From a virus, in IMG/VR virus record IMGVR_UViG_3300045971_000356, positions 62,001 through 126,000 of that record: 64,000 nucleotides of DNA. One strand, written 5' to 3'. Of the stretch, positions 32,302 through 40,398 are shown piece by piece (within the stretch, counting starts at the first letter, position 1; every line of letters starts with the position of its first letter). The notes below the pieces were generated by a model. It was not told the origin of the DNA and ran no database searches. It saw only the letters and a list, made by a program, of their open reading frames with translations. Position numbers and translations under genes: made by a program.

Positions 32302-32928
32302 TTATGGGGCAAAGGTGAAAACTGTGGGCCCTTTATTGTACATTTCAACTTCTATTTTAATAGATTGTTTAGCGTTGGCAATTTTATTGGCTATCATCTG
32401 GCATTCGTCGGCATTTCCGCCTATTTGAGATATAAAATTAAGACCTGACTCGAGTAGTCCCTCAAAACTTTTGTATTCAGCATTATCGCTATGTGATAAT
32501 AGCACACCGTCAATTTTCACTCTAACATATACAGATGGGAATGACCCAGCATAGTGACTGTCTGCTATACCAGGAAGTTGAAGTTTTATGCCAAATGTCC
32601 CGTTAGTCCGATCCATAAGATATAGTTTTGCTCCGTTCCCAGACAAACTTCTGTAAGTAAATGATGTATCATCCATTTCATTTCGCTGGGTATGAGATTC
32701 CCAGTTACTTTTTTTAACGGGTGGGGGTTTAATTGCCGGACTAGCTTGTGACAATTTTTGCGTCTGCGACTGGACTGTTTGGGCAGCAGGATCTGTATTA
32801 GGAAATAATGCTTTACCACCAAGAACACCACCTATTAGGGCTGATCCCGCTAAAAGCCCAGTCCCAATAGCCTTACCTATGCCTTCGTCTAAGTTATCGG
32901 TTGATATAATAAATTCTGATGATTTCAT
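32302..32928 (-). CDS. Tagged putative virion protein with glycine-rich membrane segment
   Basis: 208 residues. Starts MKSSEFIISTDNLDEG: the tag-like MKSSEFI with an LDE site at residues 13-15. Then GIGKAIGTGLLAGSALIGGVLGG is a Gly-rich hydrophobic helix, a Pro/Gln linker and a C-terminal beta domain. The arrangement resembles proteins carried in the head and released or inserted into membrane. Nearly leaderless late promoter. Tail-to-tail with clpS. Function unknown. Confidence 0.55.
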   Translation of the reverse strand: MKSSEFIISTDNLDEGIGKAIGTGLLAGSALIGGVLGGKALFPNTDPAAQTVQSQTQKLSQASPAIKPPPVKKSNWESHTQRNEMDDTSFTYRSLSGNGAKLYLMDRTNGTFGIKLQLPGIADSHYAGSFPSVYVRVKIDGVLLSHSDNAEYKSFEGLLESGLNFISQIGGNADECQMIANKIANAKQSIKIEVEMYNKGPTVFTFAP

Positions 32929-32933
32929 GTAAT

Positions 32934-32941
32934 TATTTATG
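32934..32941 (-). promoter_or_regulatory. T4-type late promoter box
   Basis: CATAAATA on the minus strand, 5 bases upstream of the ATG at 32928. Confidence 0.55.
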
Positions 32942-32981
32942 CCATACTTATTGCTTTTTCATTTTTCGTTGCGTTATCATT

Positions 32982-32989
32982 GATAAATA
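32982..32989 (+). promoter_or_regulatory. T4-type late promoter box
   Basis: GATAAATA, 5 bases before ATG 32995. Confidence 0.55.
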
Positions 32990-32994
32990 AAAAT

Positions 32995-33207
32995 ATGAAT
33001 ATTTCTGATTTAATAATAAAAGAAGGTACTCCCGAGCATACAGCATACTTGCTATCTAGAAATGCTGATGAAGAAGCTGCGGCTTGGGCAAAAATGGAAG
33101 GCGAGTCTTTTTGGAACCCAGCTCGAATCAAATTGGTTAGACAAATGCGAAAAGCCAACAATAAAATCAATAAAATTAAGAAAAGATTATTTAAAGGTAT
33201 ACTATAA
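32995..33207 (+). CDS. Small tagged late protein
   Basis: 70 residues from ATG 32995: MNISDLIIKEG (tag-like, IKE site) then helices and a very basic end (MRKANNKINKIKKRLFKGI). Late promoter at the start codon. Candidate internal head protein. Confidence 0.5.
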   Translation: MNISDLIIKEGTPEHTAYLLSRNADEEAAAWAKMEGESFWNPARIKLVRQMRKANNKINKIKKRLFKGIL

Positions 33208-33951
33208 TTATTTCATACCTCGCAACCAGCCCAATGAAATAAGTTGGTTAGCGTCTGCTTTTGGCAGTAGTTTGTTTTCTAAATGATTGTGAACCCATAA
33301 TTTCTCTTGCTTGGCAACAGTAGGGCCAGCCCCGAATTTCCAACCACCAGCCAAATATGGCGAACACTCAGTGAAATGAATATATTTTCTATCGCCAGTG
33401 GCAGGATTATGAACCCAACGTTTTGTAATATTCGCGAGACTGTGTTTTTTAGATTTTTCTGGGCTGCACGGTGAGCGAACATTGTATAAAGGATTGTTTT
33501 CAGATGCCCGCAATTTTCTAGTAGCGGACATTTTAGCTTTTTCAACAGCAGTTCGCGGGATTCCTTTATTCCAAACAATTTGATTTTTTCGTATTTCACG
33601 CATTGCGATATAGTCGCGCGACGATATTTTATACCGCTGTTGATTTTTGTTTACTATAGATAACGCAGTGAATGCTATTTTCATTTTTGCTTTCGCAGTT
33701 CCCTCGACCATTTTGGGTAATAATTTATGGCAAACATAATGCTCGTGGGCAGTCAACTTAACTATATTGTTTTTGTCATTTGCGTTTCCCTCGACCCATC
33801 CCGCTGGCCCTTTTCTTTTACGATGTTTGAAGAAAGATTCAGGAATAATATGATGCCTTTCGTAATACGTAGTCTTGTCAATTACCCTTGACTTTGCGGT
33901 AAGCATAATGTTATTATACCAGTTAGAATATTTGTTGTTATTGAAGATCAT
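33208..33951 (-). CDS. HNH homing endonuclease
   Basis: 247 residues. HNH core YERHHIIPESFF, KNNIVKLTAHEHYVCH. Downstream a NUMOD-like segment (ASENNPLYNVRSPCSPEKSK) and RWVHNPATGDRKYIHF, WVHNHLENKLLP, short repeats seen in T4-like HNH enzymes that read DNA. Directly abuts the stop of the forward gene. Late box upstream. Confidence 0.85.
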   Translation of the reverse strand: MIFNNNKYSNWYNNIMLTAKSRVIDKTTYYERHHIIPESFFKHRKRKGPAGWVEGNANDKNNIVKLTAHEHYVCHKLLPKMVEGTAKAKMKIAFTALSIVNKNQQRYKISSRDYIAMREIRKNQIVWNKGIPRTAVEKAKMSATRKLRASENNPLYNVRSPCSPEKSKKHSLANITKRWVHNPATGDRKYIHFTECSPYLAGGWKFGAGPTVAKQEKLWVHNHLENKLLPKADANQLISLGWLRGMK

Positions 33952-33965
33952 ATATTATATTTATA
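33951..33965. promoter_or_regulatory. Late box (reverse) overlapping possible forward -10
   Basis: Reverse TATAAATA (33958-33965) drives the HNH gene. The adjoining TATATT could serve as a forward -10 for the exonuclease gene, as in the composite elements at 40172, 43510 and 51648; the forward -35 is poor. Another forward candidate is TTGACT at 33888 with TATTAT 18 bases on. Confidence 0.4.
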
Positions 33966-33976
33966 AAAGGAATAAA

Positions 33977-34510
33977 ATGGCTGTATGTTTAGATATCGAA
34001 ACCATGGGGTTTCAACATAATTGTGTCGTCTTAACTTTAGGAGCCGTTAAATTTGATCCGTACACGCTCCAAGATCCATACGAACCGCTGTACCTTCGCT
34101 TCAACGTAGATGAGCAAACTGCGCTCGGCCGCGTCATTGACGACTCGACGATGGAGTGGTGGGCAAAGCAACCACAATCCGCACAGGACGAAGCGTTTGG
34201 CGACGACGGTGATCGTATCAGCATGGAAGAAGTTACAACACAACTCAACAAGTACCTTGTCGGTGTAGACAAGATTTGGGCTCAAGGACCGTTGTTTGAC
34301 ATAGACATTATGGCAAACTTTTACAAGATGATTGGCAAGCCAGTGCCATGGCAGTATTGGCAAATCCGTGACTCACGCACAATTGGTGACATGGGTGATT
34401 ACTCTGCTAAGACAGGCAACAAAGACGCACACAATGCGTTAGCTGATGCTTATAGCCAAGCAGTAGGCGTACAGCAAATTTATCGCCAATGCGGCGTTAA
34501 GAAAAAATGA
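33977..34510 (+). CDS. DexA-like 3'-5' exonuclease
   Basis: 177 residues from ATG 33977 (AAAAGGAAT site). DEDD exonuclease motifs: LDIETMG (D6, E8), FDIDIMANFY, and HNALADAYSQA near the end. The pattern (TMEWWAKQ, W-x-GPLFD) matches T4 DexA-type exonucleases, which degrade host or single-stranded DNA. Cytoplasmic. ATGA coupling to the next gene. Confidence 0.82.
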   Translation: MAVCLDIETMGFQHNCVVLTLGAVKFDPYTLQDPYEPLYLRFNVDEQTALGRVIDDSTMEWWAKQPQSAQDEAFGDDGDRISMEEVTTQLNKYLVGVDKIWAQGPLFDIDIMANFYKMIGKPVPWQYWQIRDSRTIGDMGDYSAKTGNKDAHNALADAYSQAVGVQQIYRQCGVKKK

Positions 34511-34887
34511 CATCTGATTTAAGAAAATATATAAACTTAGTTGAATCCGAGGAACAGGCTGGGTTACTACATGAGATGGCCAATGTCGGTCCACAGCGAC
34601 ATGGTATTGAGAATGTTTACATTTACGTTGGCTCCGTAGAAAAAGCACCACATTGGTTGCGAGTAAAAGTGTCAAATGTTCCTGGACGCTATGACAGAAA
34701 TGATAGTTTTGTCATTAAAATGCCAAGCCTTGATTATGATCCACATCAAGTTGCAAGCTGGATTACTCCAAAGATTATGAATAAAATTTTAGAGTGGATA
34801 AAATTAAACCAAAAAATTCTATATGATTATGAAACTGGCGTAGTGACGGACACTGATGAATTTTTGGGCAGTTTATCGAAGGTATGA
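34507..34887 (+). CDS. Hypothetical protein with tag-like N-terminus
   Basis: 126 residues: MTSDLRKYINLVESEEQAG. LRKYINLVE is a start I associate with other large-phage proteins and has an LVE site at 11-13. The remainder is alpha/beta (NVYIYVGSVEKAPHWLRVKV). Possibly virion-packaged. Confidence 0.5.
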   Translation: MTSDLRKYINLVESEEQAGLLHEMANVGPQRHGIENVYIYVGSVEKAPHWLRVKVSNVPGRYDRNDSFVIKMPSLDYDPHQVASWITPKIMNKILEWIKLNQKILYDYETGVVTDTDEFLGSLSKV

Positions 34888-34888
34888 C

Positions 34889-35467
34889 ATGACAGTAACA
34901 TTAGAGACAGTAACAGGCAGGTTTGTTGATGTAACAAATCCTGATCCAGATACGATTAGTATTGAGGACATTGGCTGGGGATTGTCTCGTATGTCGCGAT
35001 TTTGCGGCCATACTATTACAGTTATCCCATACTCTGTGGCACAGCATTCTGTCTTTGTTGCTAATGAGGTTGAAGTAGCTACACGTGGTGACACAAGGAT
35101 GACTATGCTCGCGTTATTACACGATGCTGCTGAAGTCTACACTGGTGACTGGCCAAGCCCAGTCAAGAGAATCCCAGAGTTGCGTCCACATATTAAGGCG
35201 TTAGAAGCAAAGTTGATGAACGCAATTTATGTTGCGTTGGGCATTGAGCCACCAACAGACTATGACGAGCATATCATCAAGCAAGCAGACAGAGTAGCAC
35301 AAAAAATTGAAGCGCATGCGTTTATGCCATCGCGTGGAAAAGACTGGCCAGATCTTCCTGAAGTCTCGCTGGAGAAGTTACAGCAATTTAACGATCCTGT
35401 GGACTCACTTACCGCATACAAAATGTTTATGAAGAAATTTAATGAACTCAACATTGAGTTAGAGTAA
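34889..35467 (+). CDS. HD-domain phosphohydrolase (YfbR-like)
   Basis: 192 residues from ATG 34889. SVAQHSVFVA (H), LLHDAAEVYTGDWPSPVK (HD and the characteristic GDxPSPVK) and KQADRVAQ (D) form the metal site of 5'-deoxynucleotidase/YfbR-like enzymes, which dephosphorylate dNMPs. Probably balances nucleotide pools with NrdJ. A longer in-frame start at 34856 overlaps the previous gene and is less likely. Confidence 0.8.
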   Translation: MTVTLETVTGRFVDVTNPDPDTISIEDIGWGLSRMSRFCGHTITVIPYSVAQHSVFVANEVEVATRGDTRMTMLALLHDAAEVYTGDWPSPVKRIPELRPHIKALEAKLMNAIYVALGIEPPTDYDEHIIKQADRVAQKIEAHAFMPSRGKDWPDLPEVSLEKLQQFNDPVDSLTAYKMFMKKFNELNIELE

Positions 35468-35474
35468 ATATACG

Positions 35475-35783
35475 ATGCAAATCATTTTCGGACAAGAAAT
35501 CGCTGAAGAAGTTCGTATGCGGCACATCGTGCTGGAACTCGAAACGTTTACGGTAAAAGACAGCGAGAAGACTGCGTACTGTGTTGTGCGTCCCGAAAGT
35601 ATCAACTTAACCGAAATGCCAGACATTCAACGTCTATGCCGGTTACATGAGGCGACAATAGAAGCATTAAAGCGCAACGACACAGAAACAGTGCTTGATG
35701 GAATTAGCCACCTTCGCGGGCATTTCAACGGCGAGTTGGATAGTTTTTATGATGTCATACAAAAAAGAATTACGGAAAAATAA
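35475..35783 (+). CDS. Hypothetical protein
   Basis: 102 residues: MQIIFGQEIAEEVRMRHIVL and ETFTVKD, LCRLHEATIEALKR, LRGHFNGELDSFYD. TAATG coupling to a structural protein. Seen in several large phages as I recall; function unknown. Confidence 0.55.
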   Translation: MQIIFGQEIAEEVRMRHIVLELETFTVKDSEKTAYCVVRPESINLTEMPDIQRLCRLHEATIEALKRNDTETVLDGISHLRGHFNGELDSFYDVIQKRITEK

Positions 35784-36853
35784 TGTCAACAAATATAAAA
35801 ACAGTAGCAGCAGATTTAACTGATTCATTTTTTAAAGATTTACAAAAGCAAATTGCTAAACAAGTCAATGATGACATCGCACACAAGTTAGCACACATTG
35901 ATATTAATCAAACAGTTCGTGAATGTGTTGACTATACAATTAAAAAGCAATTAACAGAGTTACGGTTCCCACCAAGCAGTATCCCTGGTGACGCTATTAA
36001 AATTGACACACTGCGTATTGTTGGTGAGAATGTTTATGGCGGGACACATAAATTATTCATGAGTACTGGTATTCAAGACACCGCGTCTGAGTGCCAGATT
36101 ACAATCTTAGATTCCGCTACTGTTATAGAGAATACGCTCATTGCTAAAGACGCAGAGATTAAAGGCGACCTAACAGTGGATGGAGTGTTGAACGTCACTG
36201 GAGAAATATCTCCTGACTCACCCTTTTACAAAGAGTTAGTTGAGCACTCAGCTGGGTTAGTTCGCTTGTCGTTAAACGACGATTTTTTTAAACAGTTTTC
36301 TAAAACAGTTTTTGAACAAATTAAAGAGCAAGGCATTGATTTAACTAAATTAACGCTCAACGGTTCTCCTATTATTACTGGAAGCGAGCTAAATCGTTCT
36401 ATTGTTGAATCAAGTTTACGCACTGTAGGTAACTTGAAAACTTTAGTTGTTGATGGTGACACAACCATCAACCAAGAAACACTTAACATTGGTATTCGCC
36501 GTGTTGGTATCAACACAACAGAGCCACAGGGTGCGTTTGAAGTTTGGGATGATGAGTGCGAGTTTTTAGTTAAGAAACAGAAGAAAGACACTATGATGTG
36601 GGGCACAACGCGACCTCACGATGTAGTGTTAAGCAGCAACAATAAAGACAACCTTGTGTTAAACTCTGACGGCAGCGTCACAGTGGCAAAAATTGCTGTG
36701 GGTAATACTACAATGTCAAGCAGCGATGCGCGGCCAGCGTATGCTGCAAAGCGTGGCACAATTGTCTGGAACACAAATGCTGATGTCGGACAACCCATCG
36801 GCTATGTTTGCGTTGGTGGAGCAAACTGGGGTTCTTTTGGTGAAATTAGTTAG
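35783..36853 (+). CDS. Structural protein, fibre/baseplate-like
   Basis: 356 residues. Coiled N-terminus, then a repeat of short beta segments (IKIDTLRIVGENVY, AEIKGDLTVDGVLNVTGEIS, LVVDGDTTINQETLNIG) as in fibres with triple-beta shafts. The C-terminus ARPAYAAKRGTIVWNTNADV...VCVGGANWGSF has the form seen at the ends of phage fibre proteins. Likely a trimeric tail or head fibre. Confidence 0.65.
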   Translation: MSTNIKTVAADLTDSFFKDLQKQIAKQVNDDIAHKLAHIDINQTVRECVDYTIKKQLTELRFPPSSIPGDAIKIDTLRIVGENVYGGTHKLFMSTGIQDTASECQITILDSATVIENTLIAKDAEIKGDLTVDGVLNVTGEISPDSPFYKELVEHSAGLVRLSLNDDFFKQFSKTVFEQIKEQGIDLTKLTLNGSPIITGSELNRSIVESSLRTVGNLKTLVVDGDTTINQETLNIGIRRVGINTTEPQGAFEVWDDECEFLVKKQKKDTMMWGTTRPHDVVLSSNNKDNLVLNSDGSVTVAKIAVGNTTMSSSDARPAYAAKRGTIVWNTNADVGQPIGYVCVGGANWGSFGEIS

Positions 36854-37407
36854 TCTATAGTAAATTTATTGTTCTTTTGCCTATTGTCAGTTCGAGGGAT
36901 TACTTGTAAGTTAAATTCACAATGCAATCCACACACTAACTTGTGGTTTGATGGAACAATGTGGTCTACTTCGTGTGGCACACCAGTCTCAATAGATAAT
37001 TGACGAGCTTTGGTGTAAAACTCTAGTATTTTCTCTTTACTCGCCCACGGTGGCATAGATTTATCACGCTTTTTCCTTCGATTTACTATATAAGCACTCC
37101 ACTCAGCTTTACGCTGAAACACTGATTTACTGGGTGGCCGTTGGAATTTAGTGACGTTATATTTTCGCTTAGGTTTACTTATTTTTTCTGGCAATGGCCC
37201 GACAAAAGTTTTCAAAAATTCTCGTCTATTCTTGCCATATTCAATAAAATCTTCTTTAGTTTTATTTGGCTGATCTAATGTGCCGTGCCGCAATTTTGCT
37301 GAATATATCCCTTGGTGGCTTTTACAGCAGCAAGACATTCTCCATCCAGCAACGGGCCTATCGCATCCAGGTAGCTTGCAAAACTTAGGTTCAAATATAG
37401 TAGTCAT
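36850..37407 (-). CDS. HNH endonuclease
   Basis: 185 residues. N-terminal zinc finger (FCKLPGCDRPVAGWRMSCCC) and a C-terminal HNH core EVDHIVPSNHKLVCGLHCEFNLQVI...NRQKNN with all three HNH residues. Tail-to-tail with the fibre gene; TTAG gives both stops. Late box at its ATG. Confidence 0.85.
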   Translation of the reverse strand: MTTIFEPKFCKLPGCDRPVAGWRMSCCCKSHQGIYSAKLRHGTLDQPNKTKEDFIEYGKNRREFLKTFVGPLPEKISKPKRKYNVTKFQRPPSKSVFQRKAEWSAYIVNRRKKRDKSMPPWASKEKILEFYTKARQLSIETGVPHEVDHIVPSNHKLVCGLHCEFNLQVIPRTDNRQKNNKFTID

Positions 37408-37412
37408 ATTAT

Positions 37413-37420
37413 TATTTATG
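37413..37420 (-). promoter_or_regulatory. T4-type late promoter box
   Basis: CATAAATA on the minus strand, 5 bases before the HNH gene ATG at 37407. Confidence 0.55.
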
Positions 37421-37425
37421 ACGAA

Positions 37426-37453
37426 CGGTGTAATATAATAATATATTGCACCG
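37426..37453. repeat. 12-base inverted repeat
   Basis: CGGTGTAATATA / TATATTGCACCG with an AATA loop, between the HNH gene and the next forward gene. It may be the original terminator of the fibre gene, now separated from it by the endonuclease. Confidence 0.4.
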
Positions 37454-37474
37454 CCACATGAAAGCTAAATAATA

Positions 37475-37504
37475 GTGTAGGTGCTGCATAATGCGGGCTT
37501 ACAT
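37475..37504 (+). promoter_or_regulatory. 5' leader hairpin
   Basis: GTGTA/TACAT outer and GCAT/ATGC inner stems following GCTAAATAA, then TTGCTTATCAAAGGAG. The layout and the string TTGCTTA..AAAGGAGA resemble the hsp20 leader. Confidence 0.4.
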
Positions 37505-37535
37505 ATTAAACACTTGCTTATCAAAGGAGAAAACT

Positions 37536-37772
37536 ATGTTTAAAAATTTCACACCAACTTTCCCAGAACTCATTATGCCTACCGCTATCGAAGTCGTTGA
37601 AGCTAACCGCAGCATCACAACCGCAATCGTTAATTTAGTGCCACATACGCAAACTAAAGACGCATTGGCTCGCGTAACCAGCGCAGCATTGTCGTCAGCA
37701 ACATTGTTCGCTGATCAAATTGATAAAGCTGCAAAAACGTTCAAAGAGTTCACTGAGAAGAAAAAGGCGTAA
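37536..37772 (+). CDS. Phasin-like small protein
   Basis: 78 residues from ATG 37536 with a strong AAAGGAG site. FTPTFPELIMPTAIEVVEAN then a helix, ending in a Lys-rich AKTFKEFTEKKKA. It looks like phasin-type helical proteins; probably abundant and late. Function unknown. Confidence 0.5.
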   Translation: MFKNFTPTFPELIMPTAIEVVEANRSITTAIVNLVPHTQTKDALARVTSAALSSATLFADQIDKAAKTFKEFTEKKKA

Positions 37773-37773
37773 T

Positions 37774-37941
37774 ATGATGATGTTATTCTTTATGTCCAAA
37801 ATAGCTGGACTAATATCCCCTGTTTCAAGACAGACAGAATTAGACAGGTATATTAGCTCAAAAAATCCGCAAACTGCCGCTGATGTAGAATATTACATCA
37901 AGCAGTATGATGAAGAACAACGAAGGAAATTTATATGGTAA
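37774..37941 (+). CDS. DUF3563-like protein
   Basis: 55 residues. The segment ELDRYISSKNPQTAADVEYY then IKQYDEEQRR matches my memory of the DUF3563 family of short beta-proteobacterial proteins. Three consecutive Met codons at the start; the first has the best spacing. Role unknown. Confidence 0.6.
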   Translation: MMMLFFMSKIAGLISPVSRQTELDRYISSKNPQTAADVEYYIKQYDEEQRRKFIW

Positions 37942-38036
37942 TGATTGCACTACGCTCAATTTGGCGCTTCTTAGCGAAAGCTGGAGAAGCGCGATACGAA
38001 AAATACAAACGTAATCCACAGGCATACTGGTACTAA
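37935..38036 (+). CDS. Small basic peptide
   Basis: 33 residues (MVMIALRSIWRFLAKAGEAR) starting in the end of the previous gene with GAAGGA upstream; basic amphipathic, ends just before a terminator. Confidence 0.4.
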   Translation: MVMIALRSIWRFLAKAGEARYEKYKRNPQAYWY

Positions 38037-38038
38037 GA

Positions 38039-38062
38039 AAAGGGACTTTACGGTCCCTTTTT
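38039..38062 (+). terminator. Rho-independent terminator
   Basis: AAAGGGAC-TTTACG-GTCCCTTT followed by TT, immediately before the promoter at 38069. Confidence 0.85.
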
Positions 38063-38068
38063 CATGGC

Positions 38069-38097
38069 TTGACAGTCAAGCAATTTGGTGCTATAAT
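38069..38097 (+). promoter_or_regulatory. Consensus sigma70 promoter, TTGACAGTCAA class
   Basis: TTGACA, 17 bases, TATAAT; one base different from the 11268/27117 copies in the spacer, with GCATAGCAA after the start. Confidence 0.85.
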
Positions 38098-38123
38098 ACT
38101 CGCATAGCAACAAGGAGTTTGTC

Positions 38124-38333
38124 ATGGGTTACAAAGCAGTTCGTGAAGTGGATAACATGCGTGACACTTACGGCTTCCGTCAGGGACTTGAAGGCCCGTT
38201 TTCATTCTCTGGGCGAGTGCTGTATTACGATACTCGCGAAGGAAAATATTATGACCCGCGGACTGATTGGTATATTGAACAGGACGAGATGAACGCGATC
38301 AACCAGCGTTTGACTGATTTACTTGCTTCTTAG
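38124..38333 (+). CDS. Hypothetical early protein
   Basis: 69 residues: GYKAVREVDNMRDTYGFRQG, beta-rich middle (LYYDTREGKYYDPRTDWYI). AAGGAG site. The last 35 bases overlap the reverse GIY-YIG gene. Confidence 0.55.
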   Translation: MGYKAVREVDNMRDTYGFRQGLEGPFSFSGRVLYYDTREGKYYDPRTDWYIEQDEMNAINQRLTDLLAS

Positions 38334-38889
38334 CAGCCATGGTGGCGCGGAAAGATTCTAATTTTTTCTGCTTTTGCTCTTCAGATTGTGTATAACCTTT
38401 CTTTTTTGGTTTACCCAAATGCGCTGCGGCTATTTTGGCTTTAGTTTCTTCCGTATGGAACTCTGGGCACCCAGCAGGTTTCTTCCTTCCTTTGAATTTC
38501 TCACTGAGGAACAGTTTTTGCTCGGCAGAGCATGGTTTCATAATTTGGGTAGCCCTTGCTGCTTTAATTTTTTCCCTTGTCTCAGGTGTGTGCGTCCGGC
38601 CATACATTCCGTTTTTTGCCCCTTTAAGGCAATTGCCGTCCCCGCCGTCAGTTTGGTTTTGTAAAATTCCAGTGCCTAAATCTTTTCTACCATATTTTGC
38701 GATAAGTTCCTTTTCCATGGACTTAGCAGTATCGTCACTTAGTCCTTCAGCTAAAATTACAATTCTGGCTGTATCCGCAGGCAAATGTATGCGGTGTCTG
38801 CCAGACCAGGCTCGACGGCCTTTGCCTTTTCCAATATAATACGGTGATCCGTCTTCGCGTAAATAAGCGTAAGTGTAATAGTTGTCCAT
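38299..38889 (-). CDS. GIY-YIG homing endonuclease with NUMOD3 motifs
   Basis: 196 residues. YTYAYLREDGSPYYIGKGKGRRAW carries the GIY-YIG pair and the conserved Arg; E60 region MEKELIAKYGR. C-terminal NUMOD3-like repeats GAKNGMYGRTHTPETREKI and KPAGCPEFHTEETKAKIAA bind DNA. Late box with +1 at the ATG. Confidence 0.87.
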   Translation of the reverse strand: MDNYYTYAYLREDGSPYYIGKGKGRRAWSGRHRIHLPADTARIVILAEGLSDDTAKSMEKELIAKYGRKDLGTGILQNQTDGGDGNCLKGAKNGMYGRTHTPETREKIKAARATQIMKPCSAEQKLFLSEKFKGRKKPAGCPEFHTEETKAKIAAAHLGKPKKKGYTQSEEQKQKKLESFRATMAAKKQVNQSNAG

Positions 38890-38893
38890 ACTT

Positions 38894-38901
38894 TATTTAT
38901 C
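38894..38901 (-). promoter_or_regulatory. T4-type late promoter box
   Basis: GATAAATA on the minus strand, 4 bases before the GIY-YIG ATG. Confidence 0.55.
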
Positions 38902-38990
38902 CGAGCACTGACTTTTATGTTTTTATTTGCCGTTCACCAGCAATTAGCTGATATTCTTGCGAAATAGTCAAGGATTTTGAGCAGATTCGC

Positions 38991-39019
38991 TTGACTTCGC
39001 CACGATTCTGCGCTATAAT
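38991..39019 (+). promoter_or_regulatory. Consensus sigma70 promoter
   Basis: TTGACT, 17 bases, TATAAT with CTGCGCTATAAT as in the reverse promoter at 11134. Upstream ATTCTTGCGAAATA recurs (one base different) before the promoter at 11268. Confidence 0.85.
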
Positions 39020-39045
39020 ACTCGCATAGCACAAAGGAGTTCACC

Positions 39046-39225
39046 ATGTTCCCACACTTTATTGCCTCGAAAAATGTCAATAATCAGCATGTAGTTCTGT
39101 GGCAACTTGGTGATTATCACTACGAAATCGAGCATACTGCTCACGCAAAACCCACAGTGGATTTGCCCAATACGCCGAGTGAAGATGCGGTGAAACTGTT
39201 TAACGAAACTGAAGTTTTTGCTTGA
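39046..39225 (+). CDS. Hypothetical early protein
   Basis: 59 residues (MFPHFIASKNVNNQHVVLWQ, His-rich). AAAGGAG site. Its TGA stop lies inside the -35 of the next promoter. Confidence 0.55.
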   Translation: MFPHFIASKNVNNQHVVLWQLGDYHYEIEHTAHAKPTVDLPNTPSEDAVKLFNETEVFA

Positions 39226-39250
39226 CAGTCAAGCATTTTGGCTGTATAAT
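39222..39250 (+). promoter_or_regulatory. Consensus sigma70 promoter, TTGACAGTCAA class
   Basis: TTGACA, 17 bases, TATAAT. Identical to the 11268 copy through GCATTTTGG. Confidence 0.85.
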
Positions 39251-39280
39251 ACATACATAGCAAAGCAAATAGGAGTTTTT

Positions 39281-39571
39281 ATGTCGTACGTTATTATGAA
39301 TGTTGGTACAGAAACTTTGTATTATGTGCGTGGCCAATACGGTTACAAGCACTACCGTACAGAGCAAGGTGCGAAGGCAATGGCCACCCGTCTCAACAAG
39401 CAATACGGCGACACAAAACAGTGGGTGACAATGTCAGCAGCTGAGTTCGACGAAAAGCACAACCCAATGGTTGAAACGACGAACATCATGAGTGGCAAGA
39501 CTGTGATGATCCGCAAGTCCGAAAAAGGCGGTTGCTGCGATCCAGGAACTGAGCGTTATTGGTCTTGCTGA
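39281..39571 (+). CDS. Hypothetical early protein
   Basis: 96 residues from ATG 39281 (TAGGAG site). SYVIMNVGTETLYYVRGQYG, YRTEQGAKAMATRLNK, ends KGGCCDPGTERYWSC, a terminal sequence common to a phage family of unknown function as I recall. Overlaps the reverse endonuclease by 16 bases. Confidence 0.6.
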   Translation: MSYVIMNVGTETLYYVRGQYGYKHYRTEQGAKAMATRLNKQYGDTKQWVTMSAAEFDEKHNPMVETTNIMSGKTVMIRKSEKGGCCDPGTERYWSC

Positions 39572-40155
39572 TTTTTAACCATAATGAAAGTGCCATCTGG
39601 CAGATATTTTCGTTTAGCACCGCGTTTAGATGCTTTCATTTTAGCAACCATTTCAGGAGTTCGCGGAATGCCACGCTTTGCATCAGCCCTACGTTTAACA
39701 TCGTCGGCGGGCATTTTCCATCCAGACAATCGTTTCTTTTCCTCACGTGCAAGTGCGGTACGACTTTGCTTTTGTTTCCATTCCTTACTTTTAGGTTGTG
39801 ACGCATGCCACCGCAGCAAATCTAATACTTTTTGCGATGGATTTTTTGGTGCTAAAAAGTGTGAGCCTCCGCCATTATGCCGATTAATCCAATCTGTTCT
39901 TGACGCAGCATTTAACCGTCGAAGAACTTTATTTTCCCAACGCAGCGCGGCTGCTCCGTCAGTAAATATTTTTCGAACTTCAGCAGTAAATGAGTTGACA
40001 CCATAGTTGTCAATGAGTGCTTTTACTATGGGAGATGAGGAAAAATAAGTGGTCCATAAATCAGTTGGGGAACAATGTTTTGCAAACCGAACTCCATAAT
40101 AATGCATTTTGGTAGGTTTATGAAACAGGTGATAACTAAAAGGAATAGTTGACAT
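39556..40155 (-). CDS. Putative homing endonuclease (GIY-YIG-like)
   Basis: 199 residues. YHLFHKPTKMHYYGVRFAKH takes the GIY-YIG place (YHLF...YYGVR), followed by CSPTDLWTTYFSSSPIVKAL and RWENKVLRRL (Glu). The C-terminal half is basic with a NUMOD-like GIPRTPEMVAKMKAS. Family assignment by pattern; certainly of the mobile endonuclease group by position and promoter. Confidence 0.72.
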   Translation of the reverse strand: MSTIPFSYHLFHKPTKMHYYGVRFAKHCSPTDLWTTYFSSSPIVKALIDNYGVNSFTAEVRKIFTDGAAALRWENKVLRRLNAASRTDWINRHNGGGSHFLAPKNPSQKVLDLLRWHASQPKSKEWKQKQSRTALAREEKKRLSGWKMPADDVKRRADAKRGIPRTPEMVAKMKASKRGAKRKYLPDGTFIMVKNQQDQ

Positions 40156-40177
40156 TATGCTGTAAATAGTGTATAAT
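40149..40177 (+). promoter_or_regulatory. Consensus sigma70 promoter
   Basis: TTGACA, 17 bases, TATAAT, inside the 5' end of the reverse endonuclease. The -10 is fused to the reverse late box in TATAATGTATTTATT. Confidence 0.8.
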
Positions 40178-40178
40178 G

Positions 40179-40186
40179 TATTTATT
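40179..40186 (-). promoter_or_regulatory. T4-type late promoter box
   Basis: AATAAATA on the minus strand, 23 bases before the endonuclease ATG; part of the composite element. Confidence 0.5.
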
Positions 40187-40230
40187 CAACTTATTGGTCA
40201 ATGTAACTATTTTTGTAAAAAGGAAAAATC

Positions 40231-40398
40231 ATGTTTAAAGTTTTAGTTATTGTCGCTGGTTCCGTTATCGACTCTGAAGTGTTTACAAAAGAGTCGCAAG
40301 CGGTTGACTACGCTTCTGAACAACAAGATATGGGCCGTAAGGTGCGCATTGTTGAAGTGGCTGACGCTGATGACATCCTCGACACGGACGCAGCATAA
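40231..40398 (+). CDS. Hypothetical early protein
   Basis: 55 residues: MFKVLVIVAGSVIDSEVFTK, alpha/beta, acidic end. AAAAGGAAA site; TAATG coupling to the L7/L12-like gene. Probably its functional partner. Confidence 0.55.
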   Translation: MFKVLVIVAGSVIDSEVFTKESQAVDYASEQQDMGRKVRIVEVADADDILDTDAA